Below are positions 8,061-15,516 of a stretch of DNA of 64,000 nt, piece by piece. Positions within the stretch are counted from its first letter, which is position 1. Each line of letters begins with the position of its first letter. The notes under the pieces are model-generated. The model worked only from the letters and a program-made list of their open reading frames with translations. It had not been told where the DNA came from and searched no databases. The position numbers and the translations under genes are program-made. The stretch is from Bacillota bacterium (GTDB lineage: Bacteria > Bacillota_E > Symbiobacteriia > Symbiobacteriales > Symbiobacteriaceae): positions 6,806 through 70,805 of the forward strand of contig QGVE01000003.1 of the NCBI GenBank assembly GCA_003242675.1, in the 5' to 3' direction.

Positions 8061-8471
8061 ATGTCGCCGGACAAGGAGCCGATGAAGGACGGGAAGGAAG
8101 GCGAGCCGCAGGTCGAATCCTCGATACGCATCGCGGATGACGTCGTGGGCGTCATCGCGGGCATCGCCGCGCTTGAGGTGGACGGGGTGGCCGGCATGAG
8201 CGGGGGCTTTGCCGCCGAGGTCGGCGAGCGCATGACCGGCAAGAAGAACCCGTCCAAGGGCGTCAAGGTCCAGCTCGGCGAGAAGGAGGTTGCCATCGAC
8301 CTCTACATCGTGGTCGAGTTCGGCGTGCGCATCCCCGAGGTGGCGATGAAGGTGCAGCAGGCGGTCAAGCGGGCGGTGGAGTCGATGACCGGGCTGGAGT
8401 GTGTCGAGATCAACATCCACGTCCAGGGCGTGTCGTTCAAGGAGCCCGAGGACGACTATCGCGTTCGGTAA
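8061..8471 (+). CDS. Asp23/Gls24 family envelope stress response protein
   Basis: Asp23/Gls24 proteins are abundant cytoplasmic proteins tied to the membrane by AmaP and linked to cell-envelope stress. The ATG at 8061 gives 136 residues. The family pattern is present: SSIRIADDVVGVIAGIAALEVDGVAGM near the N-terminus, then LYIVVEFGVRIPEVAMKVQQAVKRAVESMTGL. The open frame continues upstream to 7968 without a better ribosome binding site. It is followed after 13 bases by an AmaP-like gene and then a DUF2273 gene, the usual trio. In Bacillus the paralog yqhY also precedes nusB. Confidence 0.93.
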   Translation: MSPDKEPMKDGKEGEPQVESSIRIADDVVGVIAGIAALEVDGVAGMSGGFAAEVGERMTGKKNPSKGVKVQLGEKEVAIDLYIVVEFGVRIPEVAMKVQQAVKRAVESMTGLECVEINIHVQGVSFKEPEDDYRVR

Positions 8472-8484
8472 GGAGTGCTTGCCC

Positions 8485-9030
8485 GTGGGAATCATCGACC
8501 GCGTTGTGCTTTCCATTTATACATTCTGCCTGGCGATCATCTCCGGCCTGATGGTTCTGCTGGCCATCGCCCCGGAATGGGTGCCGGTGCACGTGTGGCT
8601 GCAGGAGCAGGTGCTCACCGGCCGCGGCCGGGTCGTCCTGGGGCTCGTCGGCGGCGTGTTCTTCGTCGTCTCCGTCCGGCTGATCGTCTTCGCCTTCTCC
8701 AGCCAGGGGGGCGGCCGGCCGGTGATCTACGAGACCTCGATGGGCGAGGTCCGCATCTCGCTGGGCGCCGTGGAGTCGCTGGTCAAGAAGACCGCCCGCT
8801 CCGTGAAGGGCGTGCGCGACATGAAGGCCATCATCACCCACGGCGAGGACGGCCTGCACGCCCACCTGATCGGCACGGTCTCGCCCGAGGTGTCGATCCC
8901 GGAAGTGTCCGAGGAGATACAGTCCGCCGTGCGGCAGTACGTCCGCCGCGTCGTCGGCGTGGAGATGGCCGAGGTGCGCATCGACATCGAGAACATCGCC
9001 ACCGACGGCCGCACGCGCCGCCTGGATTGA
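8485..9030 (+). CDS. amaP: alkaline shock response membrane anchor protein AmaP
   Basis: AmaP anchors Asp23 to the cytoplasmic membrane. The GTG at 8485 follows TAAGGAG (8469-8475) and gives 181 residues. Two N-terminal transmembrane helices (about 5-30 and 50-72) precede a soluble domain that itself resembles Asp23 (ISLGAVESLVKKTARSVKGVRDMKAIITHGEDGLHAHL). The arrangement two helices plus Asp23-like tail is typical. The stop is directly followed by the DUF2273 gene, so the three genes are very likely co-transcribed. Confidence 0.88.
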   Translation: MGIIDRVVLSIYTFCLAIISGLMVLLAIAPEWVPVHVWLQEQVLTGRGRVVLGLVGGVFFVVSVRLIVFAFSSQGGGRPVIYETSMGEVRISLGAVESLVKKTARSVKGVRDMKAIITHGEDGLHAHLIGTVSPEVSIPEVSEEIQSAVRQYVRRVVGVEMAEVRIDIENIATDGRTRRLD

Positions 9031-9045
9031 TTGGGGGACCCTTCG

Positions 9046-9270
9046 GTGAACTGGGAATGGCTCAAAGAGGTGGCAGCAGAACACCGCTACAAGATCATCG
9101 GCGGACTGGGCGGCTTCCTCTTCGCCCTGCTGGTCGTCTGGTTCGGCTGGTGGGCCCTGTTTATTGTGTTTTGCACAGGGATAGGTTACTGGATAGGCAA
9201 GCGGATGGACGAGGGGCCGGAATCGCTGGTGCAGATCTTCGAGCGTCTGCTGCCGCCCCGTCGCCGTTAA
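9046..9270 (+). CDS. DUF2273 small membrane protein
   Basis: This 74-residue protein belongs to the DUF2273 family of small membrane proteins that accompany Asp23/AmaP. The GTG at 9046 lies seven bases after GGGGGAC; the in-frame TTG at 9031 has no ribosome binding site. Two closely spaced hydrophobic helices (about 18-35 and 37-53) contain GGLGGFLFALLVVWFGWWALF, then a charged tail ending PPRRR. The biochemical function is unknown; context suggests a role in envelope stress with Asp23. Confidence 0.82.
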   Translation: MNWEWLKEVAAEHRYKIIGGLGGFLFALLVVWFGWWALFIVFCTGIGYWIGKRMDEGPESLVQIFERLLPPRRR

Positions 9271-9291
9271 CGATGCAGGAGGAGACGGAAG

Positions 9292-9753
9292 GTGAGCAGG
9301 AGAAAAGCGAGGGAACTGGCCCTTCAGGCGCTGTTTCAGATGGATTTCGCCGGAACGGACCCCGACACCGCAGTGGACCAGGCGCTCAGCCGTGAGATGG
9401 AGCCTGACTGGTCCTTCGACCGGCTGCCGGAGGAGTCCGCCGATTTCGCGCGCCGGCTGGTCCGGGGCGCGTGGCAGCACCGCGCGGAGAGCGACCGGCT
9501 GATCGCGCAGTACGCGCGCGGCTGGCGGGTGGAGCGGATGGCGGCGGTCGACCGGGCGATCCTCCGGATGGCCGTCTACGAGATCCTCCACTGCGACGAC
9601 GTGCCCGACAGCGTCGCCGCGGCCGAGGCGGTGGAGCTGGCCAAGACGTTCTCCACCGCGGACTCGCCGCGCTTCGTCAACGGCATCCTCGGTTCGGTCA
9701 TCCGCGAAGTGAAGGGTGGCGCCGGTGCAGAAGAGGCTGTTCCTCGGGATTGA
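9292..9753 (+). CDS. nusB: transcription antitermination factor NusB
   Basis: NusB binds boxA RNA with NusE (S10) and promotes antitermination, mainly at rRNA operons. The 153-residue all-helical protein begins SRRKARELALQALFQMDFAG, the conserved start of the family, and has the typical ERMAAVDRAILRMAVYEILH and later KTFSTADSPRFVNGILG segments. The GTG at 9292 follows AGGAGACGGAAG. It overlaps the next gene by 29 bases, implying translational coupling. Confidence 0.97.
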   Translation: MSRRKARELALQALFQMDFAGTDPDTAVDQALSREMEPDWSFDRLPEESADFARRLVRGAWQHRAESDRLIAQYARGWRVERMAAVDRAILRMAVYEILHCDDVPDSVAAAEAVELAKTFSTADSPRFVNGILGSVIREVKGGAGAEEAVPRD

Positions 9754-10687
9754 CACCAGCTACTACACGTGTTCGGTGGCCCTGGTGGACGACGACGGGC
9801 GGCTGCTGGCGGATCAGCGCCGGCTCCTCACCGTAGCGGAAGGGGAGCGGGGCGTGGCCCCCAATGAGGCCGTGTGGGCACATCTGAACGCCCTGCCCGA
9901 GCTGGCGGAGCCCGTCCTGCGGGAGCACGGCCGGGCGGTGGCAGCGGTCGCGGCCTCGGTCCGGCCCCGACCCGTCGAGGGGTCTTACCTGCCGCCCTTC
10001 CGCGTGGGGGAGGGCTACGGCCGCACGCTGGCGGCCGCCCTGGGAGTGCCGTTCTACCCCACCACGCACCAGGAGATGCACATCCAGGCCGGCCTCTGGT
10101 CCTCGGACAAGCCCCTGCGGGGCGAGCAGTTCCTGGCGGTGCACCTCTCGGGCGGCACCACGGAGCTCATCCGGGTGACCCGAAGGCCCGGCGGCTTCGC
10201 GGAGGAGCTGCTGGGCGGCACGCAGGACCTGCACGCCGGCCAGTTCGTCGACCGGGTCGGGGTGGCCCTCGGGCTGCCCTTCCCGGCGGGTCCGCACCTG
10301 GAGCGGCTGGCCGCGTCCGGCAGCCCGGACCGCGTGCGGCTGCCCTCCTCGGTCCGGGGGTACACCGTCTCCTTCTCCGGGCCGGAGAGCGCCGCACAGC
10401 GCCTCGTGGGCCGCGCGGAGCCCGCGGACCTGGCCCTGGCCGTGCTGCACGCGGTGGCGAGGACCGTCGAGAAGTGGCTGCTGCACGCGATGGAGGAGAC
10501 CGGGCTGCGGGAGGTCCTCATCGTCGGCGGCGTGGCCGCCAACCAGATCGTTCGGGCCCGCCTGCGCCACCGGCTGGAGCACCCGGCTGTGGGCGCGCGC
10601 CTGGCCTTTGCCGACCCTCGCTTCAGCACCGACAACGCCGTCGGCACCGCCTTGCTCGCGCGGGCGCTCCACGGCGTGACGACATAG
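9725..10687 (+). CDS. TsaD/Kae1-like ASKHA protein (paralog of the tRNA t6A enzyme subunit)
   Basis: This 320-residue protein has the ASKHA ATPase fold of TsaD (Gcp/YgjD), which transfers threonylcarbamoyl to A37 of tRNAs. The phosphate-binding start LFLGIDTSYYTCSVAL, the metal-binding HxxxH (His115 and His119 in THQEMH), the adenosine motif VGGVAANQIVRARL and the third ligand region FSTDNAVGTALLA are all present. It is shorter and more divergent than true TsaD, so it is probably a paralog of unknown substrate found near nusB in some Firmicutes. The GTG at 9725 follows GAAGGGTGG inside nusB. A canonical tsaD would be expected elsewhere in the genome. Confidence 0.8.
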   Translation: MQKRLFLGIDTSYYTCSVALVDDDGRLLADQRRLLTVAEGERGVAPNEAVWAHLNALPELAEPVLREHGRAVAAVAASVRPRPVEGSYLPPFRVGEGYGRTLAAALGVPFYPTTHQEMHIQAGLWSSDKPLRGEQFLAVHLSGGTTELIRVTRRPGGFAEELLGGTQDLHAGQFVDRVGVALGLPFPAGPHLERLAASGSPDRVRLPSSVRGYTVSFSGPESAAQRLVGRAEPADLALAVLHAVARTVEKWLLHAMEETGLREVLIVGGVAANQIVRARLRHRLEHPAVGARLAFADPRFSTDNAVGTALLARALHGVTT

Positions 10688-10715
10688 AAGATGACGAGGA
10701 AACGGAGGCGATCAC

Positions 10716-11576
10716 GTGACTGCCGGAGTCATCGATGGCAAGCAGGTCGCGGCGCAGGTCAAGGAAGAGGTCGCGCGGGAGGTGGCCGCCCTCAAGGCGG
10801 AGGGCATCACGCCCGGGCTGGCGGTGGTGCTGGTGGGCGACAACCCGGCGAGCAAGCTCTACACCTCCAACAAGGAGCGGACCGCCAAGGAGCTGGGGAT
10901 GCACTCGGTGCTCTACCATCTGCCGGCCACGACCACGCAGGAAGAGCTGGCGGACCTGGTGCGCCGGCTGAACCAGGACCCCTCGATTCACGGCATCCTC
11001 GTGCAGTCGCCCCTGCCCGAGGGGCTGGACATGGACGCCGTCATCCGGCTGATCGATCCGCTGAAGGACGTGGACGGCTTCCACCCGGAGAACGTCGGCC
11101 GGCTCTGGATCGGCCAGGACGGGCTGGTGCCCTGCACCCCGGCGGGCGTGATGCGGCTGCTGGACGCCTACGGCGTTGACCCGAAGGGCAAGCATGCGGT
11201 GGTGGTCGGCCGGTCCAACATCGTCGGCAAGCCCATGGCGGCCCTGCTGCTCCGGCGCCATGCGACGGTCACCATCTGCCACTCCCGCACGCCGGACCTG
11301 GTGGAGACCTGCCGGCGCGCCGACATCCTCGTGGCGGCCGTCGGCCGCCTGGAGATGATCACCGCGGACTACATCAAGCCCGGCGCCGTGGTGATCGACG
11401 TGGGCATCAACCCGGTTCCCGGCTACCAGAAGCGCGTCCGGGGCGACGTCCACTTCGACAGCGCGAAGGAAGTGGCCAGCCTCATCACGCCGGTGCCGGG
11501 CGGGGTGGGCCCGATGACGATCGCGATGCTGATGGCCAACACGGTCAAGGCGGTGCGGATGCAGACCGGCCGGTAG
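10716..11576 (+). CDS. folD: bifunctional methylenetetrahydrofolate dehydrogenase/cyclohydrolase
   Basis: FolD interconverts 5,10-methylene- and 10-formyl-tetrahydrofolate using NADP in the cytoplasm, feeding purine and formylmethionine synthesis. The 286-residue length is normal. The active-site YTSNKE with its catalytic Lys, the folate motif [11 protein letters not shown], the nucleotide motif [11 protein letters not shown] and the C-terminal [15 protein letters not shown] are all present. The GTG start follows an ACGGAGGCG ribosome binding site. It precedes xseA, as in Bacillus. Confidence 0.98.
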   Translation: MTAGVIDGKQVAAQVKEEVAREVAALKAEGITPGLAVVLVGDNPASKLYTSNKERTAKELGMHSVLYHLPATTTQEELADLVRRLNQDPSIHGILVQSPLPEGLDMDAVIRLIDPLKDVDGFHPENVGRLWIGQDGLVPCTPAGVMRLLDAYGVDPKGKHAVVVGRSNIVGKPMAALLLRRHATVTICHSRTPDLVETCRRADILVAAVGRLEMITADYIKPGAVVIDVGINPVPGYQKRVRGDVHFDSAKEVASLITPVPGGVGPMTIAMLMANTVKAVRMQTGR

Positions 11577-11632
11577 CCGCCGCGCCCGGCCGTCCAGAGA
11601 CGCCCCTTCCGGGCGCAGGGGGAGGCGATGGG

Positions 11633-12880
11633 TTGGAGTCCTTTGCACTGGCGGAAAGCGGGCGCCGGCTCCTGACGGTCAGGGAGCTGACCCGCTACCT
11701 GAAGGGGCTTCTCGACGAGGATCCGCTGCTGCAGTCGGTCTGGGTGCAGGGGGAGATCTCCAACTTCAAGTGGCACCATTCGGGCCACATCTACTTCACG
11801 CTGAAGGACGAGGTCGCCCAGATCAAGGTCGTCATGTTCCGCTCCTACGCCGGCCGGCTCCGCTTCCGGCCCGAGAACGGCATGCAGGTCATCGTGCAGG
11901 GCAACGTGACGGTGTTCGAGCGCGACGGCGTGTACCAGCTCTACGCCGTCGCGCTGGAGCCCTACGGCGTGGGGGCCCTTCACCTGGAGTTCGAGCAGCT
12001 GAAGCGCCGCCTCGCCGCGGAGGGGCTGTTCGACGAGGCCCTGAAGCGGCCGCTGCCCCGGCTGCCCCGGGCGGTGGGGCTGGTGACGGCCCCCACCGGG
12101 GCGGCCGTCCGGGACATGATCACCGTCGCCCGCCGCCGGTTCCCCGGCATGCGGCTGGTGCTGTCCCCCGCCCTGGTGCAGGGGCCGGAGGCCCCCGAGA
12201 GCCTGATCCGGGCCCTGCGCCTCGTCGCCCGGGTGCCCGAGGTGGACGTCGTCATCATCGGCCGGGGCGGCGGCTCCCTGGAGGACCTGTGGGCGTTCAA
12301 CGACGAGCGGCTGGCCCGGGCGATCCGCGCGTGCCCCGTGCCCGTGGTCTCGGCGGTCGGCCACGAGACCGACTACACCATCGCCGACTTCGCCGCGGAT
12401 CTGCGGGCCCCGACGCCGTCCGCCGCGGCGGAGCTGGTGGTGCCCTCCCGGTCCGAGCTGCTGGGGCTCGTGGATGGCCTGCGCATCCGCCTGGCCGCCG
12501 CCGCCCGCCGCCTGGTGGAGCGGCGGCGCGCCCAGCTGAAGGCCCTCACCGACCGGCCGGTGCTCCAGCGGCCCGAGGGCCGGATCCTGCAGGACCGGCA
12601 GCGGCTGGACAGCCTCGTCCGCCGGCTGGAGTACGTGGGCGGGGCCATGGTGGCCGCCCGGCGGCGGGAGCTCGGGGCCCTGGCCGGCCGGCTGGAGGCG
12701 CTCTCCCCGCTGGCCGTGCTGGCGCGCGGCTACGCCATCGCCCGCACGGCGGAGGGGCGCGTGGTGAAGGACGCCGCGCAGGTTGAGGTCGGCGACCGGC
12801 TGGACGTGCTGCTTCACCGTGGATCTGTGCGCTGTCAGGTGGAAGAGGTCCGCCGCGAGGCGGGGGAGGGGACGGCATGA
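11633..12880 (+). CDS. xseA: exodeoxyribonuclease VII large subunit
   Basis: XseA is the catalytic and DNA-binding subunit of exonuclease VII, which degrades single-stranded DNA in both directions. It has 415 residues from a TTG start eight bases after GGGGGAGG; the upstream ATG at 11628 is out of frame. An OB-fold comes first (LTRYLKGLLDEDPLLQSVWVQG, KWHHSGHIYFTLKDE), then the nuclease core with VVIIGRGGGSLEDLWAFNDE and SAVGHETDYTIADFAAD, then coiled-coil arms rich in Arg and Ala. The stop overlaps the xseB start. Confidence 0.97.
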   Translation: MESFALAESGRRLLTVRELTRYLKGLLDEDPLLQSVWVQGEISNFKWHHSGHIYFTLKDEVAQIKVVMFRSYAGRLRFRPENGMQVIVQGNVTVFERDGVYQLYAVALEPYGVGALHLEFEQLKRRLAAEGLFDEALKRPLPRLPRAVGLVTAPTGAAVRDMITVARRRFPGMRLVLSPALVQGPEAPESLIRALRLVARVPEVDVVIIGRGGGSLEDLWAFNDERLARAIRACPVPVVSAVGHETDYTIADFAADLRAPTPSAAAELVVPSRSELLGLVDGLRIRLAAAARRLVERRRAQLKALTDRPVLQRPEGRILQDRQRLDSLVRRLEYVGGAMVAARRRELGALAGRLEALSPLAVLARGYAIARTAEGRVVKDAAQVEVGDRLDVLLHRGSVRCQVEEVRREAGEGTA

Positions 12881-13107
12881 CGGAGACGCAGTCGCTGAGT
12901 TTCGAGCAGGCTCTGCAGCGGCTCGAGCAGGTGGTCCGGGAGCTGGAAAGCGGCGACCTGCCGCTGGAGCGGGGACTGGAGCTTTTCCAGGAAGGGGTGG
13001 CGCTCGCCCGGCACTGCGCGGCGCTCCTGGACCGCGCGGAGGCCCGCATCGAGCAGCTCCTGGAGCGGGACGGCGAGATCGAGACCCTGCCCTTCGAGCC
13101 GGAGTGA
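12877..13107 (+). CDS. xseB: exodeoxyribonuclease VII small subunit
   Basis: XseB binds the coiled-coil arms of XseA and is needed for assembly of active exonuclease VII. The 76-residue helical protein has the family signature SFEQALQRLEQVVRELESGDLPLERGLELFQEGVALARHC. The ATG overlaps the xseA stop by four bases (ATGA), giving tight coupling of the two subunits. It is followed after 19 bases by ispA. Confidence 0.96.
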   Translation: MTETQSLSFEQALQRLEQVVRELESGDLPLERGLELFQEGVALARHCAALLDRAEARIEQLLERDGEIETLPFEPE

Positions 13108-13126
13108 CGCTGGGAGGAGTGCGAGC

Positions 13127-14020
13127 TTGACGCGCGAGTTTCAGGAGTACATGGCCGCGCGGCGGCGGCAGGTGGAGGCGGCCCTGGACCGGTACACCGC
13201 CGGTCTGGACGCCCCGCCGCGCCTCAGGGAGGCGATGCGGTACAGCCTGCTCGCCGGGGGGAAGCGGCTGCGGCCGATCCTGGTCATCGCCGCCTCCGAG
13301 CTCTTCGGCCTGGAGGCGGAGGACGTGATGCCGGGCGCCTGTGCCCTCGAGATGATCCACACGTATTCGCTGATCCACGACGACCTGCCGTGCATGGACG
13401 ACGACGACCTGCGCAGGGGCCGTCCCACGTGCCACAAGGTCTACGGCGAGGCCATGGCGGTGCTGGCCGGCGACGCGCTGCTCACCCACGCCTTCCAGCT
13501 GATGGCCGAGCAGGGCGACGTCGCGCGGGTGGGCCCCGTGCGGGCGGTGCGCGCGGCGGCGGAGCTCGCCCGCGCCGCCGGCGCCGAAGGCATGGTCGGC
13601 GGGCAGGTGGAGGATCTGGAGTGGGAGGGCCGCCGGGCGGATGAGGCGCAGCTGCGGCGGATCCACTCCCTGAAGACCGGCGCGCTGTTCCGCGCCGCCG
13701 TGCGCATGGGCGGCATCCTCGCCGGGGCGGGCGAGGAGGATCTGGAGCGGCTCGGGCGCTATGCGGAGCAGTTCGGGCTCGCGTTCCAGATCTGGGACGA
13801 CGTCCTGGATGTGACCGGCGATGCGGCGGTCACGGGCAAGGGCGTCGGCCGCGACGCCCGGCGGGAGAAGTCGACGTACGTCACCCTCTTCGGCGTGGAG
13901 GGCGCGCGCGAGCGGGCCTACGCGGCCGTGCGAAAAGCCCTGGCCGAACTCCAGCCGTTCGGCCAGGCCGGCTGGGTGCTCAGGGCATTGGCAGAATCTG
14001 TGGTTGACCGCGTCGCCTGA
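13127..14020 (+). CDS. ispA: farnesyl diphosphate synthase (short-chain polyprenyl synthase)
   Basis: IspA condenses isopentenyl with dimethylallyl and geranyl diphosphate to make farnesyl diphosphate. The 297-residue protein starts at TTG 13127 after GGGAGGAG. The first aspartate-rich motif lies in HDDLPCMDDDDLRRG, and the second is the DD of IWDDVLD, which bind the magnesium ions of the two substrates. Other conserved segments are LLAGGKRLRP and KTGALFRAAVRMGG. A promoter for the following RNA lies inside its last codons. Together with dxs just downstream it forms an isoprenoid locus around the OLE RNA. Confidence 0.96.
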   Translation: MTREFQEYMAARRRQVEAALDRYTAGLDAPPRLREAMRYSLLAGGKRLRPILVIAASELFGLEAEDVMPGACALEMIHTYSLIHDDLPCMDDDDLRRGRPTCHKVYGEAMAVLAGDALLTHAFQLMAEQGDVARVGPVRAVRAAAELARAAGAEGMVGGQVEDLEWEGRRADEAQLRRIHSLKTGALFRAAVRMGGILAGAGEEDLERLGRYAEQFGLAFQIWDDVLDVTGDAAVTGKGVGRDARREKSTYVTLFGVEGARERAYAAVRKALAELQPFGQAGWVLRALAESVVDRVA

Positions 14021-14033
14021 TGCATGCTAAGAT
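14004..14033 (+). promoter_or_regulatory. candidate sigma-A promoter of the OLE RNA
   Basis: TTGACC at 14004 (five of six) and TAAGAT at 14028 (four of six) are 18 bases apart at the very end of ispA. Transcription would start near 14040, just where coding sequence ends and the structured region begins. Confidence 0.6.
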
Positions 14034-14039
14034 CATCTA

Positions 14040-14786
14040 GTGCTAAGGGAGTCACTCATGGTCTGATATCTGGATTATGGGTGGCGCAGTATCCTAGTCA
14101 GTACTACCTTTTCCGAGGGCGGGCCTAAAAATCCGCCAAGGGCACACTCGATGAGGTCTCTGGTGCTGGCCGCCGATGCCCAATCGGGGGCTGGTGCTGG
14201 GGATTCAGCGCTCTGGGCCGTTTCGGTCCGGCGCTGCCGGAAGGAGGGCGACTCGCAACGGCATGCGGGCCCCGACCCTCTTTCCGTGGAGGCCTGCACG
14301 CGCGGCGGTCGCGCCAACGTGAGCGACGCAGCTGCGGTGCAGTGTAAACCTGCACGCGGTACCGAGACATGGTGAGGTGCTGGGTGCAGTGTAGCCTGCC
14401 TTGAGTGGGCGTGGCGGATGCGACCGTGGGCCTGCGTGCCCGTAACCCCCGCCGGAAGCCGGCCAGCAGAGGGCGGGGGCGATGGAAGCTGAAACCACGC
14501 CTGCAAAAGAGGCTAGGAAAAGGTGTGTTGTCGAAGAAAATTCCTAGGCTGCTCGAAAGAGGTCTGGCAGGGATTGTAGTGTGGTCTAAGTGGTGATCCG
14601 GTTTCGGGTTCGGCGACGGCCCGGCGCAGGCTTAATCCGAAAGGGCTAGATGCGGCGACGCTCTAGCGCCTGTGGGGAAATCCTACCGGACCTTAAGCCA
14701 CAAGATTTACCTGTCAGGCTGCCACCCATAATTTCCAGGATATGAGGGGGCGGGTACCTTTGGGTATCCGCCCTTTGTTCCTTTCG
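14040..14786 (+). ncRNA. ole: OLE RNA (ornate, large, extremophilic noncoding RNA)
   Basis: About 750 bases between ispA and oapA contain no plausible gene but many strong inverted repeats: GTGCAG/CTGCAC (14337-14355), CCCCCGCC/GGCGGGGG (14446-14479) and GCTAGA/TCTAGC (14645-14667). The stretch has its own promoter and ends at a good terminator. OLE RNAs are 600-750-base structured RNAs of anaerobic and extremophilic Firmicutes, encoded next to oapA and isoprenoid genes; Bacillus halodurans has the same setting. They form a membrane-associated RNP with OapA and OapB linked to stress tolerance. The call rests on location, size, structure and the adjacent OapA, not on an alignment. The ends are estimates. 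Confidence 0.82.
14748..14786 (+). terminator. rho-independent terminator of the OLE RNA
   Basis: GGGCGGGTACC (14748-14758), a TTTG loop, and GGTATCCGCCC (14763-14773) form an 11-bp stem with one G-U pair. It is followed by TTTGTTCCTTTCG. Confidence 0.8.
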
Positions 14787-14908
14787 TCCCCTGGCGTTCT
14801 GGCCCAGTCGGTGGTATGTTAGTATCGAAATGACTACGCGAAGCGGGGCCCCCGCGCCCTGCGGGGGCGCAGCATCGGTAGTCTGCCCTACAGGAGCGGT
14901 TGGCAAAC
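14787..14908 (+). promoter_or_regulatory. leader of oapA
   Basis: This short gene-free gap between the OLE terminator and oapA has AT-richer bases (GGTATGTTAGTATCG near 14811-14826) that could hold a -10 element. It also has a perfect 7-bp hairpin, CCCCCGC/GCGGGGG at 14849-14867. A separate oapA promoter is likely but cannot be fixed. Confidence 0.35.
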
Positions 14909-15514
14909 ATGGCGAAAGAACCTCCGCCTATACCGGGATGGCAGCGCGCCGTCCGGGTTGGCATCCTCTCATTCATCCTGGCACTGATCGTCAACTGGGG
15001 TTCCAGCCTGGTCCTCCACCGAGTCCACGCGGTGATCGCCCTGCTGGTCGTCCTGCTGCTGATCGCCATCGGCATCGTCTTTGACATCCTCGGGACCAGC
15101 GTGACCGCGGCTGAACTCCCGCCGCTCAACGCCATGGCCTCCAAAAAGGTGCCGGGGGCCAGGCAGGCCATTTGGCTCGTGAAAAACGCGGACGCCGTCG
15201 CCAACTTCTGCAACGACGTGGTGGGCGACGTGGCCGGCGCCGTGACGGGCGCGGCCGGCGCGACGGTCGCTCTGCGGCTGTCGCTCATGATCCAGGGCGG
15301 GAGCTGGTCGGAGCAGCTCCTGAGCCTGATCATCATCGGCGCCATTTCCGGCCTGACGGTCGGCGGAAAGGCGGCGGGGAAGCGGTTTGCCATCGAGAAC
15401 GCCACGACCGCCGTCACGGCGGCCGGGCGGATCCTCTACTGGGCCGAGCGGATCACGGGCCGTTCCTTCACGGGCAGCCGGACCGCCAACAACGGGCGAA
15501 GGAGGAACTCGTAG
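14909..15514 (+). CDS. oapA: OLE RNA-associated membrane protein OapA
   Basis: OapA is the membrane protein that binds OLE RNA and localises it to the cell membrane. The ATG at 14909 gives 201 residues and follows CAGGAGCGG; the in-frame TTG at 14900 is too close to that site. Hydrophobic helices lie near residues 16-36, 40-60, 110-128 and 136-152. The DxxxD motif characteristic of the family is present as Asp103 and Asp107 (NDVVGD), within a DUF21-like stretch starting [21 protein letters not shown]. It lies right after the OLE RNA and two bases before dxs, the standard locus architecture. Confidence 0.9.
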   Translation: MAKEPPPIPGWQRAVRVGILSFILALIVNWGSSLVLHRVHAVIALLVVLLLIAIGIVFDILGTSVTAAELPPLNAMASKKVPGARQAIWLVKNADAVANFCNDVVGDVAGAVTGAAGATVALRLSLMIQGGSWSEQLLSLIIIGAISGLTVGGKAAGKRFAIENATTAVTAAGRILYWAERITGRSFTGSRTANNGRRRNS

Positions 15515-15516
15515 CG

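Noticed and set aside
14075..14596. Several short open frames within the ispA-oapA gap
   Set aside because: They lie on both strands, have no protein-like conservation signals and fall within the structured RNA. Codon use and start contexts do not support genes.
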